A DNA stretch of 64,000 bases from Pseudoalteromonas arctica (GCF_012927645.1 NZ_JABBMT010000004.1:62001-126000); one strand, 5' to 3'; shown: positions 19,343 through 29,259, counted from the first letter of the stretch. Made by a program: numbers and translations. The notes: generated from the sequence alone by a model not told the origin.

Positions 19343-19855
19343 ATGCGCTTACTTAAAAGCACCATTCATCCCAGTGTGAGTGCCAGCGAACCTAGTCAAT
19401 TTACTCGCTTAACAAGCCGTGCTATTACCATAAAAGGCAGTGATATTTTACTAATGTACACAGCTCGCTATGAAGACTTTAGCTTGCCTGGCGGCGGCAT
19501 CGATGAAGGTGAAAGCATAGAGCAAGGATTAATCCGCGAGCTACAAGAAGAAACTGGCGCGCAAAATATCAAAGTACTGCGTGAATTTGGGCTTTATGAA
19601 GAATACCGCCCTTGGTATAAAGACAATTTTGCAGTGATCCATATAAAGTCTTACTGCTATTTTTGCAGTATCGATGAGCAATTAGGGCAAGCCCAACTAG
19701 AGCATTATGAGCAACAAAATGGCATGGTCGCTAAATGGGTCAACATTCATGATGCTATTGCCCACAATGAGCGCACTCTAGCGACAAGTGATAAACAAGG
19801 GCTATCCATTATTCGCGAGACCTATCTATTAAAAGAAATAGCTAAGACTCTTTAG
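19343..19855 (+). CDS. Nudix hydrolase
   Basis: A 170-residue Nudix protein. The complete Nudix box (GGIDEGESIEQGLIRELQEE and following TGA) occupies residues 50-72, with all metal-binding Glu residues. It would hydrolyse a nucleoside-diphosphate-linked compound; the specificity cannot be read from the sequence. It is a single gene, and its 3' end overlaps the convergent YgjV-like gene by 14 bases. Confidence 0.9.
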   Translation: MRLLKSTIHPSVSASEPSQFTRLTSRAITIKGSDILLMYTARYEDFSLPGGGIDEGESIEQGLIRELQEETGAQNIKVLREFGLYEEYRPWYKDNFAVIHIKSYCYFCSIDEQLGQAQLEHYEQQNGMVAKWVNIHDAIAHNERTLATSDKQGLSIIRETYLLKEIAKTL

Positions 19856-20354
19856 CTGTTATGGTTGTACTTTTTAAATAATGAAATCGATACAAGCCCA
19901 ACACGTTACTTGCTAAAAATAGGCACTCCATTAATACCGCCACAGGAGAGCCTAGCAAAATATTATGGGTAATCCATAAGCTTGTCCCTACGACCATCAT
20001 TATACGTAACCTTAAATCCTGAGATTGAAACGACGCCACGGTCTGAATTAATGTTGCGCCTAAGGCAAGCCCACTCAAAGCTCCTTGCCACGTCAAGTAA
20101 GCGGCAAGTGTGCTCAGTCCCATAAAACAAATCATTGCTAAATATTGCCTAGCAAACACACAATATAAATAACGAACAGCTGCAACGAGCATTAACCAGC
20201 CAGCACTTTGTTGCTCTAATAAAAAGAAATGGCTTGCCGTTAATAGCACAGAGCTAAATAGACACAGTAAAATTAATCGTCGAGATCGAAATTGAAAGGA
20301 AGCTAAATCTAATAACGTAGCTATGGCAACCAAACATTGGGCAAATAAAAACAT
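19842..20354 (-). CDS. YgjV-like inner-membrane protein
   Basis: A 170-residue hydrophobic protein with about five to six predicted membrane helices, matching the bacterial YgjV family (PF10688) in length and in the late TSLWITHNILLGSPVAVLME segment. Its function is unknown. It lies convergent to the Nudix gene and follows the Crp/Fnr gene in the same direction across 49 bases, but no shared transcript can be shown. Confidence 0.75.
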   Translation of the reverse strand: MFLFAQCLVAIATLLDLASFQFRSRRLILLCLFSSVLLTASHFFLLEQQSAGWLMLVAAVRYLYCVFARQYLAMICFMGLSTLAAYLTWQGALSGLALGATLIQTVASFQSQDLRLRIMMVVGTSLWITHNILLGSPVAVLMECLFLASNVLGLYRFHYLKSTTITAKES

Positions 20355-20403
20355 AATGACTCCTGAAAAAACAGCAGTCTAATTGAGCTACCCTAGCAGC
20401 GCC

Positions 20404-20970
20404 TTAACTTAAGTTAAGGCGCTGGCGAATTCGTGATAAAGAAATGGCTGAAATACCAATATACATTGCAACTTCTGTTAAAGTTAGCTGTGCTAGCCAA
20501 TGTGGTTTTTGCGTCAATAAATAACGATAGCGTTGCTCTGGAGTATTAAGCAATAAAAAAGCCTCTTTAGCTTCTTTAAATATTAATTGCTGGGTTACTA
20601 GTTGCTGCTTTAATTCTTGCCAGTCAGGCTGCTCAAATACAGCCAAGGGAAGCGCAATTAACCGTGCAGATTTAACCACTTTTAACTGATAAAGCGCAGG
20701 GCTATTTGTTAGCCAATTAGCAAATAAAAGGGCAAATTCATCCTTAAAATAAAACTCTTTGCACTTTTGTGTGCCACCTTGTGAAGTATGAAATGCAGCT
20801 AATACGCCATCTAAAATTAAATAACCATATTGCTGCTTTTCTCCCTGCTGTAAGATCACCTCATTGCGAGTAAATACTTTCACCGCAAATTGCTGCTGAC
20901 ATTTATCAAGTAAGGCATTAGCCAAAGTTTGATAACTATCGCCAAGAGGCAACATTGTTAAGTCATGCAT
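20404..20970 (-). CDS. Crp/Fnr-family transcriptional regulator
   Basis: A 188-residue regulator with an N-terminal cyclic-nucleotide-binding-like barrel (EVILQQGEKQQYGYLILDG) and a C-terminal winged helix (LTEVAMYIGISAISLSRIRQR). No Fnr-type cysteine cluster is seen, so it is not an iron-sulphur sensor. I start it at the ATG in ATGCATGA, where it overlaps the end of the nitronate monooxygenase gene by 8 bases; a longer frame to 21060 would run deep into that gene. The coupling suggests it is co-produced with that enzyme. Confidence 0.82.
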   Translation of the reverse strand: MHDLTMLPLGDSYQTLANALLDKCQQQFAVKVFTRNEVILQQGEKQQYGYLILDGVLAAFHTSQGGTQKCKEFYFKDEFALLFANWLTNSPALYQLKVVKSARLIALPLAVFEQPDWQELKQQLVTQQLIFKEAKEAFLLLNTPEQRYRYLLTQKPHWLAQLTLTEVAMYIGISAISLSRIRQRLNLS

Positions 20971-22000
20971 TGCTTGGGGCCAACTCCTTGGTAATCTCAG
21001 CGGCGCTGAGTGCATCTCTGACAATGTATTTTTGTCCGCACCATAACGGCGAAAAATCACTTTTCCCTTGCGCTTCTGATTTAGCCCGCAATGCTGTTAT
21101 TGCTATACCGGCAAAAGGAAATGCGGGAGCTTGTGACGGTGTATGTCCAATTTCATGCATAATACGGTTTTCAATCCCTCGAGCTGCTCGCCCAGAAAAA
21201 ACCGTAGTTAAAGCCGTTTTATCAGTTCCCTGTTGTGAAATAGCTTCTCGATGTAGCGCTGAAGTAGTTGCCTCTTGGCACAACAAATACGCACTTCCTA
21301 CTTGCACCAACTCGGCGCCTAGCGCATACATCTGCTGTACATCTTCAGTAGTTGCAATACCACCTGCCGCAATGATGGGTACATTTAGCTCAGCGATGCA
21401 TTGCTCGACCAAGACCGCGGTAGGTTGCTGCAAAGCCAAATCCATAGATAAAAAGTGTCCTCTATGGCCGCCCGCTTCTAAGCCTTGCGCTATAACGGCA
21501 TCAGCCCCCTTTGCTACTAACCATTTAGCTTCAGCTAGGGTCGTCGCGGTGGAAATTACTTTGCCACCCCAGCCTTTAATTTGCTGCACAATGGCGGAAC
21601 TTGGTAGCCCAAAATGAAAACTCACCACCGGAGGTTTGTAAGGTGCAATCAATGCCACAGTGTCTGCATCAATTGGCTGGCGAGATGCTGTCATTGCTAA
21701 ACTTGAGTCATCAATACCTAACTCACTAAAGTAAGGCGCAAGTAATTGATGCCAACGCTGCTGTTGCGACTGTGTATAGCGCTCTGGGGAGTGGCAAAAA
21801 AAGTTAAGGTTATATGGGTTTTGAGTTGCCTGAGTCAGCGCATTAAGCTCACTTAATAATTGCTCTTTTGATAGCATCGCACAAGGTAATGACCCTAGTC
21901 CACCCGCATTACTCACAGCAGCCGCTAAGCGAAAATCTTGCACACCAGCCATCGGGGCTTGAATGAGTCCCCGCTGAGTATTAAATAATGATAATGCCAT
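20963..22000 (-). CDS. nitronate monooxygenase
   Basis: A 345-residue FMN-dependent TIM-barrel enzyme of the nitronate monooxygenase (2-nitropropane dioxygenase) family. It has IQAPMAG near the start, the catalytic His in EAGGHRG near residue 185, and the phosphate-binding PIIAAGGIATTEDV. It oxidises propionate 3-nitronate or related nitro compounds to less toxic products, in the cytosol. It is the first gene of a two-gene unit with the Crp/Fnr regulator. Confidence 0.92.
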   Translation of the reverse strand: MALSLFNTQRGLIQAPMAGVQDFRLAAAVSNAGGLGSLPCAMLSKEQLLSELNALTQATQNPYNLNFFCHSPERYTQSQQQRWHQLLAPYFSELGIDDSSLAMTASRQPIDADTVALIAPYKPPVVSFHFGLPSSAIVQQIKGWGGKVISTATTLAEAKWLVAKGADAVIAQGLEAGGHRGHFLSMDLALQQPTAVLVEQCIAELNVPIIAAGGIATTEDVQQMYALGAELVQVGSAYLLCQEATTSALHREAISQQGTDKTALTTVFSGRAARGIENRIMHEIGHTPSQAPAFPFAGIAITALRAKSEAQGKSDFSPLWCGQKYIVRDALSAAEITKELAPSNA

Positions 22001-22194
22001 AACTTTCTCTTTGTAACTTTTTCAGCCATCAGAATTTTTTACCGAAATAAAAAGAATAGCTGAGTAGTAAAATTAAATTTTAAAACTATAAAAATTGATA
22101 TATAACAAATAGTAAACCTTTTTTAAGCAGATTGATTGAGAGTTGGTGTTAGCTTTGCAAACCTTAAATTATTACTATTTGTAAGGAGATAAAA

Positions 22195-23572
22195 ATGACT
22201 AACGTAACAACCACTATCAATCCCACCACTGAGCAAACTATTGCAGACTATACCTTGCTTGACTTAGCACAAGCAAAAAATGAGATAGATAAAAGTCATG
22301 ATGCCTTTTTACAATGGCGCCATACTTCGTTAACTGAACGAGCCAAACACCTAAACAAATTAGCGCATGTATTTGAGCAACAAAAAAAGTCACTCGCAAC
22401 GCTGATGACCCAAGAAATGGGTAAACTATACGAGCAAGGGTTACAAGAGGTGGAGCTTTGCGCAGCTATATGTCGCTACAGCGCCGAGCATGGTCAAACA
22501 GTATTAGCGGATGAAGAACGCCCAATGCAAAATGGCCGCGCTATCATAAGCTATCAACCAACCGGTGTATTACTAGGTATTCAACCGTGGAATTTCCCAC
22601 TTTATCAGGTAATTCGTTACGCGGTGACAAACATTATGGCGGGCAATACCGCAGTACTAAAACATGCTGGTAACGTGTTTGGTATGGCTGAAAAAATCGA
22701 AGAAATGTTCACTGATGCAGGTTTCCCTAGTTATGTATTTAAAAACCTACTAATTGATGGCGAAACAGCCAGTGAACTTATCAGTCACTCAGCAATCCGT
22801 GGGGTTACATTTACTGGCAGTGATGGCACAGGTAAAAAAGTAGCTGAAGAAGCTGGTAAGCGCGTTAAAAAGACTGTGCTGGAACTTGGTAGTAACGATG
22901 CTTACTTGGTACTTGATGATGCAGATTTAGAAATGGCAATTAAAACCTGTGTCCAAGGACGTATGATCAATAACGGTCAAACGTGTGTATCTGCAAAACG
23001 CTTTGTGGTTGTTGACTCTTTATATGACGATTTCAAAGCTGGCATTGCCGAGCAGTTTAAAGCCTTGCAACTCGGCGACCCTATGAATAAAAACACTGAC
23101 TTAGGTCCAATGGCTCGAGAAGACCTAAGAGACAAAATCCATCAGCAAGTAAAAGAGTCTGTTGATGCTGGTGCTAAAGTAGTTACAGGCGGCGAAATCC
23201 CCGATAAAACAGGTTTCTACTACCCAGCAACCTTGATTGAAAACTTGTCACCCGGCATGCCAGCCTACGATGACGAGTTGTTTGGTCCGGTGGCCTCTTT
23301 GATAAAAGCGAAAGATAATGAAGATGCGATACGCATAGCTAATGACTCTCGCTATGGCTTAGGTGGCGGAATATTCTCAAAAGATGAAAAGAAAGCCATT
23401 GATCTAGCTAAAAAAGCATTTTGATACCGGTATGATTAACATTAACGGCTATGGTTTAGCTCAACCAAACCTGCCATTTGGTGGTGTAAAAGACAGCGGC
23501 TACGGTCGAGAACATGGCGGCTTTGGCATGAGAGAGTTTGTTAATATTAAAACCATTATGATTAATAGCTAA
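22195..23572 (+). pseudogene. succinate-semialdehyde dehydrogenase-like ALDH, frameshifted
   Basis: An NAD(P)-dependent aldehyde dehydrogenase of the Sad/GabD-like group. The first frame runs from 22195 to a premature stop at 23422-23424, covering the Glu of LELGSN and the catalytic Cys of NGQTCVS. A one-base shift in the TTTT run near 23418-23421 restores the rest in another frame (DTGMININGYG, then LPFGGVKDSGYGREHG, then EFVNIK) up to the stop at 23570-23572, for a normal total of about 458 residues. Without that tail the protein lacks its C-terminal oligomerisation and active-site segments. The single shift in a homopolymer could be a sequencing error, a recent mutation or slippage. A strong AAGGAG precedes the ATG. 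Confidence 0.88.
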
Positions 23573-23595
23573 CAACTGCCAATAATTATTATTCT

Positions 23596-23621
23596 AAAGG
23601 GCCTTAATTGGCCCTTTTTTT
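23596..23621 (+). terminator. Rho-independent terminator after aldehyde dehydrogenase
   Basis: AAAGGGCC and GGCCCTTT arms around a TTAATT loop run into eight T residues. It lies 24 bases after the restored C-terminal stop, not after the premature one, which supports the longer original gene. Confidence 0.88.
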
Positions 23622-23696
23622 ACAATAGAAGATAGTTATCACAGTATGCCTTGGTTAACCTGCCTTAACTGGCTTTGCTAATAAAGTAGGTACTAG

Positions 23697-24785
23697 CTAT
23701 ATCTTACTGACCTTGTCATTGAAGGTTGGCACTTCTCGACTCGATGTATTCTCCATTTGCAACTCATTAACCGCCTTTTGAATATCCATATCGTCATCTA
23801 ATTGCTGGTTACTGTTACTAGGCTGATGCACTAACTCAGTTAAAAGTGCAAAATGATCCGAGCCATACTTTTCTAGCCGTTTAATGCGTTTAACAGTAAA
23901 GGCATGGCTATGAAATAAATGATCAAGCGGCCAGCGCAAAAAGAAATACCCAGCATGAAAGGTATTAAAAAAACCTCGCCCTTTGCGGGGATCTAAGAGG
24001 TTACTGATTTCCATAAATAAACGGGTACTTCTTGACCAAGCAACGTCATTCAAATCGCCGGCAACAATAGTTGGACGTTTGTTATTCTTTAAAGCTTTGG
24101 CCAGTAAAATAAGTTCGGTATCTCGTGGCCTTGAGGTATCTTCTTCCGTAGGGCTAGGCGGTGCAGGGTGGATAAAGTGACCCTGTACTTCAACCCCTTG
24201 AACGGTTTCAAATAGAATGTGGATTGAGGGAATGTCGCTCTCTACAAGCTCACACACTTGTTGCTTTTTTATTTTATATTTACTGTATAAATGCATGCCA
24301 TAGCGATTATCTTTCGGGCAAAAAACTTTATAAGGGTAATCTTTTTCAATGACTGCAAGTTGCTGCTGCCATTTAATATCTGACTCAAGCGTAATTAGTA
24401 AATCTGGTTGGTGTTCATCAACTAAATCTATTAAGTCTTGGTAGCGAGTATTCGACATCAACACATTAGCCGACATAATACGAATACTATGCTCACTGCC
24501 TGCTGGGCTCTGCGCCACTTCTTTTTTAGCAAGCCATGTATATGGATATATCCATTTACCTTGAATCAGCAAAATAACACTTGCCATTATTAGCGAACAC
24601 ACAACTAAAAGAGATAGTTCACTCAATGCAAAATAAGCAGCCAAAAGCAACCCGCACAACGCAAGATAAAAAACCTGTAAACGAACAAAGTCGCCACCAC
24701 GAACTAAATAATGTTGGCTAAAAGACATAGGTAAAAGTGTTACAACTAACAACACACTCAATATAAAAACCAGCAAAATTAGCAT
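23697..24785 (-). CDS. membrane-anchored endonuclease/exonuclease/phosphatase family protein
   Basis: A 362-residue protein with three predicted N-terminal membrane helices (residues 2-75) and then an EEP-fold domain. The metal and catalytic motifs SANVL, TLESD, VAGDLND and GSDHFAL are in order, so it is probably an active metallo-phosphodiesterase facing the periplasm, as in YafD-like proteins. A short polar tail follows residue 325. The substrate (nucleic acid, lipid or phosphoprotein) cannot be told. It appears to be a single gene. Confidence 0.85.
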   Translation of the reverse strand: MLILLVFILSVLLVVTLLPMSFSQHYLVRGGDFVRLQVFYLALCGLLLAAYFALSELSLLVVCSLIMASVILLIQGKWIYPYTWLAKKEVAQSPAGSEHSIRIMSANVLMSNTRYQDLIDLVDEHQPDLLITLESDIKWQQQLAVIEKDYPYKVFCPKDNRYGMHLYSKYKIKKQQVCELVESDIPSIHILFETVQGVEVQGHFIHPAPPSPTEEDTSRPRDTELILLAKALKNNKRPTIVAGDLNDVAWSRSTRLFMEISNLLDPRKGRGFFNTFHAGYFFLRWPLDHLFHSHAFTVKRIKRLEKYGSDHFALLTELVHQPSNSNQQLDDDMDIQKAVNELQMENTSSREVPTFNDKVSKI

Positions 24786-24838
24786 TCATTAACCCTTTAT
24801 TATTTTAGTGTTTTTATAACAACTCAAAATTGACAGTA

Positions 24839-25145
24839 TCACTCGAGTACCTGCACCATATGAACAATGGTATCGTCCACCTCAACAGAAATACAACCAT
24901 CACTGTTTATCGGTTTTACTACTCGAATATGACGATAGATATCGTAATCTAATCTATCACCTTTGTGGTACTTTTTTTGCCAACTAGGAGGCGATTTTTT
25001 ATAACATGCTGACTTGTCGTGTTTTTTATAATATTTTTATGCTCATGGCGATGTTCATAACTGTCATACTCACTCTTAGCACTTGCTGCAAACGGTGATA
25101 GACTCAAACCAAGTACAGCCAAAGACAGAGAATTAATTTATTCAT
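24839..25145 (-). pseudogene. RcnB-like small secreted protein, two frameshifts
   Basis: The minus strand encodes an ATG followed by a signal-peptide-like segment (LAVLGLSLSPFAASA), a His-rich stretch (SYEHRHEHK), a PPSWQKKYHKGDRLDYD motif and a final strand to VQVLE and TGA. These parts lie in three frames: one base is missing after codon 5 and one in the A run near the middle. The layout (signal peptide, His-rich part, 'PP-W-KKY-KGD-L' motif) resembles RcnB-type periplasmic metal-homeostasis proteins. Two shifts in 100 codons suggest a pseudogene, although homopolymer errors could explain one. Confidence 0.6.
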
Positions 25146-25373
25146 CGTTACTTCCTAGCATGATCTGTGTGAATAGCTAAAGCCTAACAAGTCAGCCTAA
25201 ATGAAAGATAAAAGGAACTGCAACACCGAAAGGTAGTGAGCACTTACTTTAGCTTATTAGCTAACAATTAATTATAGCCAAGAGAAAAAATAATAAAAAT
25301 CGGCTGACAGCTCACAACATATTCGTATATGATTAACCCACTTACCTAATGGAGTTTGCGCATTAATGAATAA
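25146..25373. other. intergenic region, nothing recognised
   Basis: This AT-rich stretch between the broken RcnB-like gene and the ABC-F leader has no supported frame, RNA or repeat. It probably holds the divergent promoters of both. Confidence 0.5.
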
Positions 25374-25420
25374 CTAACACCTGTTTAAATTCGTTTTATT
25401 TTTTGAATTTACAGGGTTAG
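25374..25420 (+). promoter_or_regulatory. long hairpin in the leader of the ABC-F gene
   Basis: CTAACACCTGTTTAAATTC and GAATTTACAGGGTTAG pair over about 16 bases with two small bulges around an AT-rich loop, some 88 bases before the ABC-F start. A mini-frame ATG AAT AAC TAA lies just before it, and GGGCGC-AAAA / TTTT-CGCGCC pairing is possible further on. ABC-F genes for ribosome protection are often controlled by such leaders; this role is inferred. Confidence 0.5.
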
Positions 25421-25507
25421 TGGGCGCAAAATTCGTCATAGCTCTAGCTATCAGATTACCTAATTTACTACTTTTTCGCGCCATGCCCTGCTACTTACAG
25501 AGGCATT

Positions 25508-27085
25508 ATGCATACTTTACACGTCCATAATTTGAGTTATCAGCATCCTGATGGTTATGTACAATTTACACAGCTTAACTTTTCAATTCAAGAAAAGCTC
25601 ACCGCGATTATCGGCGCTAATGGCAGCGGAAAATCAATATTAGTGAGTATATTGGCAAACCAACAACAACCTAGTACGGGACATGTTGAGTTTAGTGGTA
25701 CACGGTTAGTCGTGTCGCAACAACAATTAAGTGATCACTACTTACAAGACTCCTCACACACCATAGCCCAATTATTAGAGATAGATAAAAAGTTAGCAGC
25801 TCTGGCACGTATCAGTCATGGGAGCATTGCTGAGGCTGATTTTGCGCTAGTCGGCGACGATTGGCTATATGAGAAAAATTATCAACAACAGCTGTTAAGC
25901 TTAGCTATTGAGGCACCACTGATGACCCCTGTTAACTATTTAAGCCCTGGGCAACAGCGTCGTTTAACACTTTATTGTGCCCTACAAGCACAGCCAGACT
26001 TACTGATTTTAGATGAATCAAGCAATCATTTAGACCAAGCTGCAAAACAATGGTTAATAACACAATTACATGCGTTTAAAGGACAGGTCGTAATTGTTAG
26101 TCATGACAGCCAATTACTTGATCACTGTAATGCTATTATTGAGTTAAGCAACCTTGGTATCCATTACGAAACTGGTAACTATCAGCATTTTTGCCAGCAA
26201 AAATCACTGCAACAAACCGCGCTTACGAAACAAATAAATCACCTAGTAAAAGAGCAAAAAAAACATCAACAACAAACTCAAACTAACCATGAAAAAGCAC
26301 AGCAACGAGCCGCACAAGGCAATAAAAATCGTAAAAGTGCCAGCCAAGCTAAGGTTATGTTAGATTTTAACAAAAACAATGCGCAAGCAAGTAAAGGCGC
26401 AAATGAGCGTTTAGCCTCAGCAAAGCTTGATGTGTTAGCCAAAAAGCAGCAACGGCTAAAACAGCAACGGCCAGACAGTATTGAACGAAAGTTAAAGTTC
26501 AACCAACCCACCAGCAATAAACGCTTACTGTTTATTGATAAACTTGGCCTACCTTGTGGGTGTAGTAAAAACCCTGTGACCTTACAAATTAACAGTGGCG
26601 ATAAATTACATATTGCAGGGGCTAATGGCTCGGGTAAATCAACACTACTAAGAATGATCAATGAAACAGCTAAGCTACCCGTAACAACGGCGATTCAACT
26701 AAACAGCAAGGTGCTTTATATTGATCAGCACTGCTCATTTTTAACCGCCACTGACAGCTTAGTTAAGGCACTAGAGGTACATTGCGAACTTGAGCTACAA
26801 ACAATCCGCCATCTACTGGCGAATATTGCCTTCAAAGGCGATGATGTATACAGGCCAATAAACCAACTTAGCGGCGGAGAGAAAATGCAGTTAGCTATGC
26901 TCATTGCCGCACAAAATGCAGCTGACTATTTACTGTTACTCGATGAACCCGATAACCATTTGGACTTGGCAAACAAACAACATCTGGCGCAAAATTTGGC
27001 TGACTTTACTGGCAGCTTTATTTTAGTCAGCCACGATGAAGCGTTTGTTCAGCAATGCCGCGTTACGCAGCAATTCACCTTGTGA
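25508..27085 (+). CDS. ABC-F family ATPase
   Basis: A 525-residue cytosolic twin-ATPase of the ABC-F class with no membrane segments. Domain 1 has Walker A GANGSGKS (near residue 36), signature LSPGQQRR and Walker B LLILDESSNHLD. Domain 2 has GANGSGKS (near 377), LSGGEKMQ and LLLLDEPDNHLD. Between them is a long Lys/Gln-rich helical linker, the part that reaches into the ribosome in EttA-like proteins. The first Walker B has Ser-Ser in place of the usual Glu-Pro-Thr (DESSNHLD), though the catalytic Glu is kept. It likely acts on stalled or drug-bound ribosomes. AGAGG lies 5 bases before the ATG. Confidence 0.92.
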   Translation: MHTLHVHNLSYQHPDGYVQFTQLNFSIQEKLTAIIGANGSGKSILVSILANQQQPSTGHVEFSGTRLVVSQQQLSDHYLQDSSHTIAQLLEIDKKLAALARISHGSIAEADFALVGDDWLYEKNYQQQLLSLAIEAPLMTPVNYLSPGQQRRLTLYCALQAQPDLLILDESSNHLDQAAKQWLITQLHAFKGQVVIVSHDSQLLDHCNAIIELSNLGIHYETGNYQHFCQQKSLQQTALTKQINHLVKEQKKHQQQTQTNHEKAQQRAAQGNKNRKSASQAKVMLDFNKNNAQASKGANERLASAKLDVLAKKQQRLKQQRPDSIERKLKFNQPTSNKRLLFIDKLGLPCGCSKNPVTLQINSGDKLHIAGANGSGKSTLLRMINETAKLPVTTAIQLNSKVLYIDQHCSFLTATDSLVKALEVHCELELQTIRHLLANIAFKGDDVYRPINQLSGGEKMQLAMLIAAQNAADYLLLLDEPDNHLDLANKQHLAQNLADFTGSFILVSHDEAFVQQCRVTQQFTL

Positions 27086-27155
27086 TGATTGCCTCTAGGA
27101 ATAAGAGTTGTTACCTTTACGCTCGATTAAATAATTCAATTGCTTAGGAAAAATA

Positions 27156-29210
27156 ATGCGCTCATTAATTGCAATCCCGTTGTTACTTATAAGCTGTGAA
27201 GGGTTAAGTCAGCAACAAAACCCCAACATTGAACGCATTACCACCACAGCGTCTCGGGTTGACGTTAGCGCCGATCCGCTACTTTTAGTAATAAGCAGTA
27301 TCACTAAAGTGCAGTTGGATTTAATTGCGCCGACCCATATCGAGCAAGTTTTAAAACAAGTAGCAGGTGCCAATGTACAACATGGTAACGGCCAAGAATA
27401 TTTGCCCGCACTGCGCTCCCCTGTACTTTCTGGGGCTGGCGCATGCGGTGGGATCTTAACGGCTGAAGATGGTATTCCACTGCGTGCGGCAGGCTTTTGT
27501 AATATCAACGAGCTATTTGAAGCCCACACTGAAATGGCCGAGCGCGTTGAAGTTTTAAAAGGCCCAGGCTCTGCGCTTTATGGCTCAAATGCAGTACATG
27601 GCGTGATTAATGTGATCACCCCAGACACCACCTATGATAAGCACTTACTCGGCCTTGATTTAGGGTCGTACGGCTATAGTCGATTTAAATTGCGCAGCGG
27701 GAAAGACTTAGACGATCAAGGCATTGGAATTAATGCCAGCGTGACGCGTGATACGGGTTATCGTGATGATGAAAGCGTCGACCAAGAAAAACTCAACCTG
27801 CGTCATCGCTATACAAGTGATGATCTATCCGTCACTACAGGATTGAGCTACACCCACTTAGCTCAAAAAACTGCCGGATTTATTGAAGGCTTTGAAAGCT
27901 ATAAAGACGATGAAATAGCCCAGCAAAACTTTGACCCTAATGCATTTAGAAAAGCCCGTTCATTTCGGCTTTGGTCAAAAGCGCAGTGGCAAACCGCACA
28001 AGATACACTCACCATTACCCCTTATGTTCGCAACCAGAGCATGACCTTTTTTAAGCACTTTTTACCAGGCACACCGCTTGAAGAAAACAGCCAAAACGGC
28101 GTTGGTATTCAATCACTTTGGCAACATGCGTATTCAAATGAATTAACTATTAATTTAGGGCTAGACAGCGAATACACCCGCGCAGATTTTTTGCAATATC
28201 AAGATGAGTCAACTCAGGGTTCAGCATTTTTAGTCGCTACAGTACCACAAGGTAAGCATTACGATTACGATGTAACCAGCACACTACTCGCACCTTTTAT
28301 TAGCCTTGATTGGCAATGGCAGCAACTCGCTATCAGTTTAGGCGCTCGCTTTGAGCAACTCAATTACGACTACAACAATAATATGTTGGCGGGACGTACA
28401 GACGAGAATGGCAATGAATGTGGCTTTGGCGGTTGTCGTTATTCACGCCCGCCAAGTGGCGAAAATAAATTTACCAACACCTCGCCAAAACTTGGTCTGA
28501 GTTATCAGTTAAGTGCTGATAATTACTTATATGCAAACCTTTCGCGCGGTTACCGTGCGCCCCAAGCAGCCGAATTGTATCAGTTGCAACGCGATCAGCA
28601 AGTGGCAGTTCTTGGTTCTGAAACCGCCGATAATCTAGAGTTCGGCTTTAAAGGCCAGCTCCAGCAACTGCACTATGTTTTCTCGGCTTACGCGATGAAC
28701 AAAGAAAACGTGATTTTTCGCGACAGCGACTTTTTTACCATTAATGATGGCCAAACTCATCATCGTGGCATTGAGCTGGAGCTTGATTATCAACTTACTC
28801 AGTCGATTCAACTTGCCCTAGCAGCAAGCCATGCGGTGCACACATACGACTACGACCAAGTTTTATCTGGAGTGAACATTAACGGTAACGATATAGATAC
28901 GGCGCCGCGTAATATCGCCAATCTACAAGCTAACTGGCAAGTTACCAACAACACCCTCGTTGCTTTAGAATGGCATCATGTTAGTGATTATTTTACCGAC
29001 CCTGAAAACCTACACAGCTACGACGGCCATGATTTGATTAACTTACGTGGCGCTTGGCAAATCACTGAGCAACTAAAGTTAACAGCACGAGTTAATAATC
29101 TATTTGATGCCGCTTATGCTGAACGCGCCGATTACACCAGCTTCACCGGCGACCGTTATTTTCCTGGGCGACCACGTAATGTAATGTTCTCAGCAAGTTA
29201 CGCTTGGTAG
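27156..29210 (+). CDS. TonB-dependent receptor, complete
   Basis: A 684-residue outer-membrane receptor. It has a signal peptide (residues 1-19) and a plug domain with IERITTTASR as the likely TonB-box region, then ERVEVLKGPGSALYGSNAVHG and INVITP. A 22-strand barrel with NLSRGYRAPQAAELY and the terminal MFSASYAW follows. The size is that of siderophore, haem or vitamin receptors rather than the larger sugar type. Cysteine-containing GACGGIL and GFCNIN in the plug are unusual. The ligand is not identifiable. It lies 70 bases after the ABC-F gene and may be transcribed separately. Confidence 0.92.
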   Translation: MRSLIAIPLLLISCEGLSQQQNPNIERITTTASRVDVSADPLLLVISSITKVQLDLIAPTHIEQVLKQVAGANVQHGNGQEYLPALRSPVLSGAGACGGILTAEDGIPLRAAGFCNINELFEAHTEMAERVEVLKGPGSALYGSNAVHGVINVITPDTTYDKHLLGLDLGSYGYSRFKLRSGKDLDDQGIGINASVTRDTGYRDDESVDQEKLNLRHRYTSDDLSVTTGLSYTHLAQKTAGFIEGFESYKDDEIAQQNFDPNAFRKARSFRLWSKAQWQTAQDTLTITPYVRNQSMTFFKHFLPGTPLEENSQNGVGIQSLWQHAYSNELTINLGLDSEYTRADFLQYQDESTQGSAFLVATVPQGKHYDYDVTSTLLAPFISLDWQWQQLAISLGARFEQLNYDYNNNMLAGRTDENGNECGFGGCRYSRPPSGENKFTNTSPKLGLSYQLSADNYLYANLSRGYRAPQAAELYQLQRDQQVAVLGSETADNLEFGFKGQLQQLHYVFSAYAMNKENVIFRDSDFFTINDGQTHHRGIELELDYQLTQSIQLALAASHAVHTYDYDQVLSGVNINGNDIDTAPRNIANLQANWQVTNNTLVALEWHHVSDYFTDPENLHSYDGHDLINLRGAWQITEQLKLTARVNNLFDAAYAERADYTSFTGDRYFPGRPRNVMFSASYAW

Positions 29211-29224
29211 CTACCTAGCTTTGA

Positions 29225-29243
29225 GTTCGCCATTATAGCGAAC
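29225..29243. terminator. weak hairpin between convergent genes
   Basis: GTTCGC and GCGAAC arms around a 7-base loop lie between the TonB receptor stop and the putative anti-sigma stop. No clear T run follows, so termination is uncertain. Confidence 0.35.
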
Positions 29244-29259
29244 ATAAATCGATTACATT

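Noticed and set aside
20955..21617. 220-codon plus-strand frame opposite nitronate monooxygenase
   Set aside because: Antisense shadow with a Cys/Ser-rich, domain-free translation.
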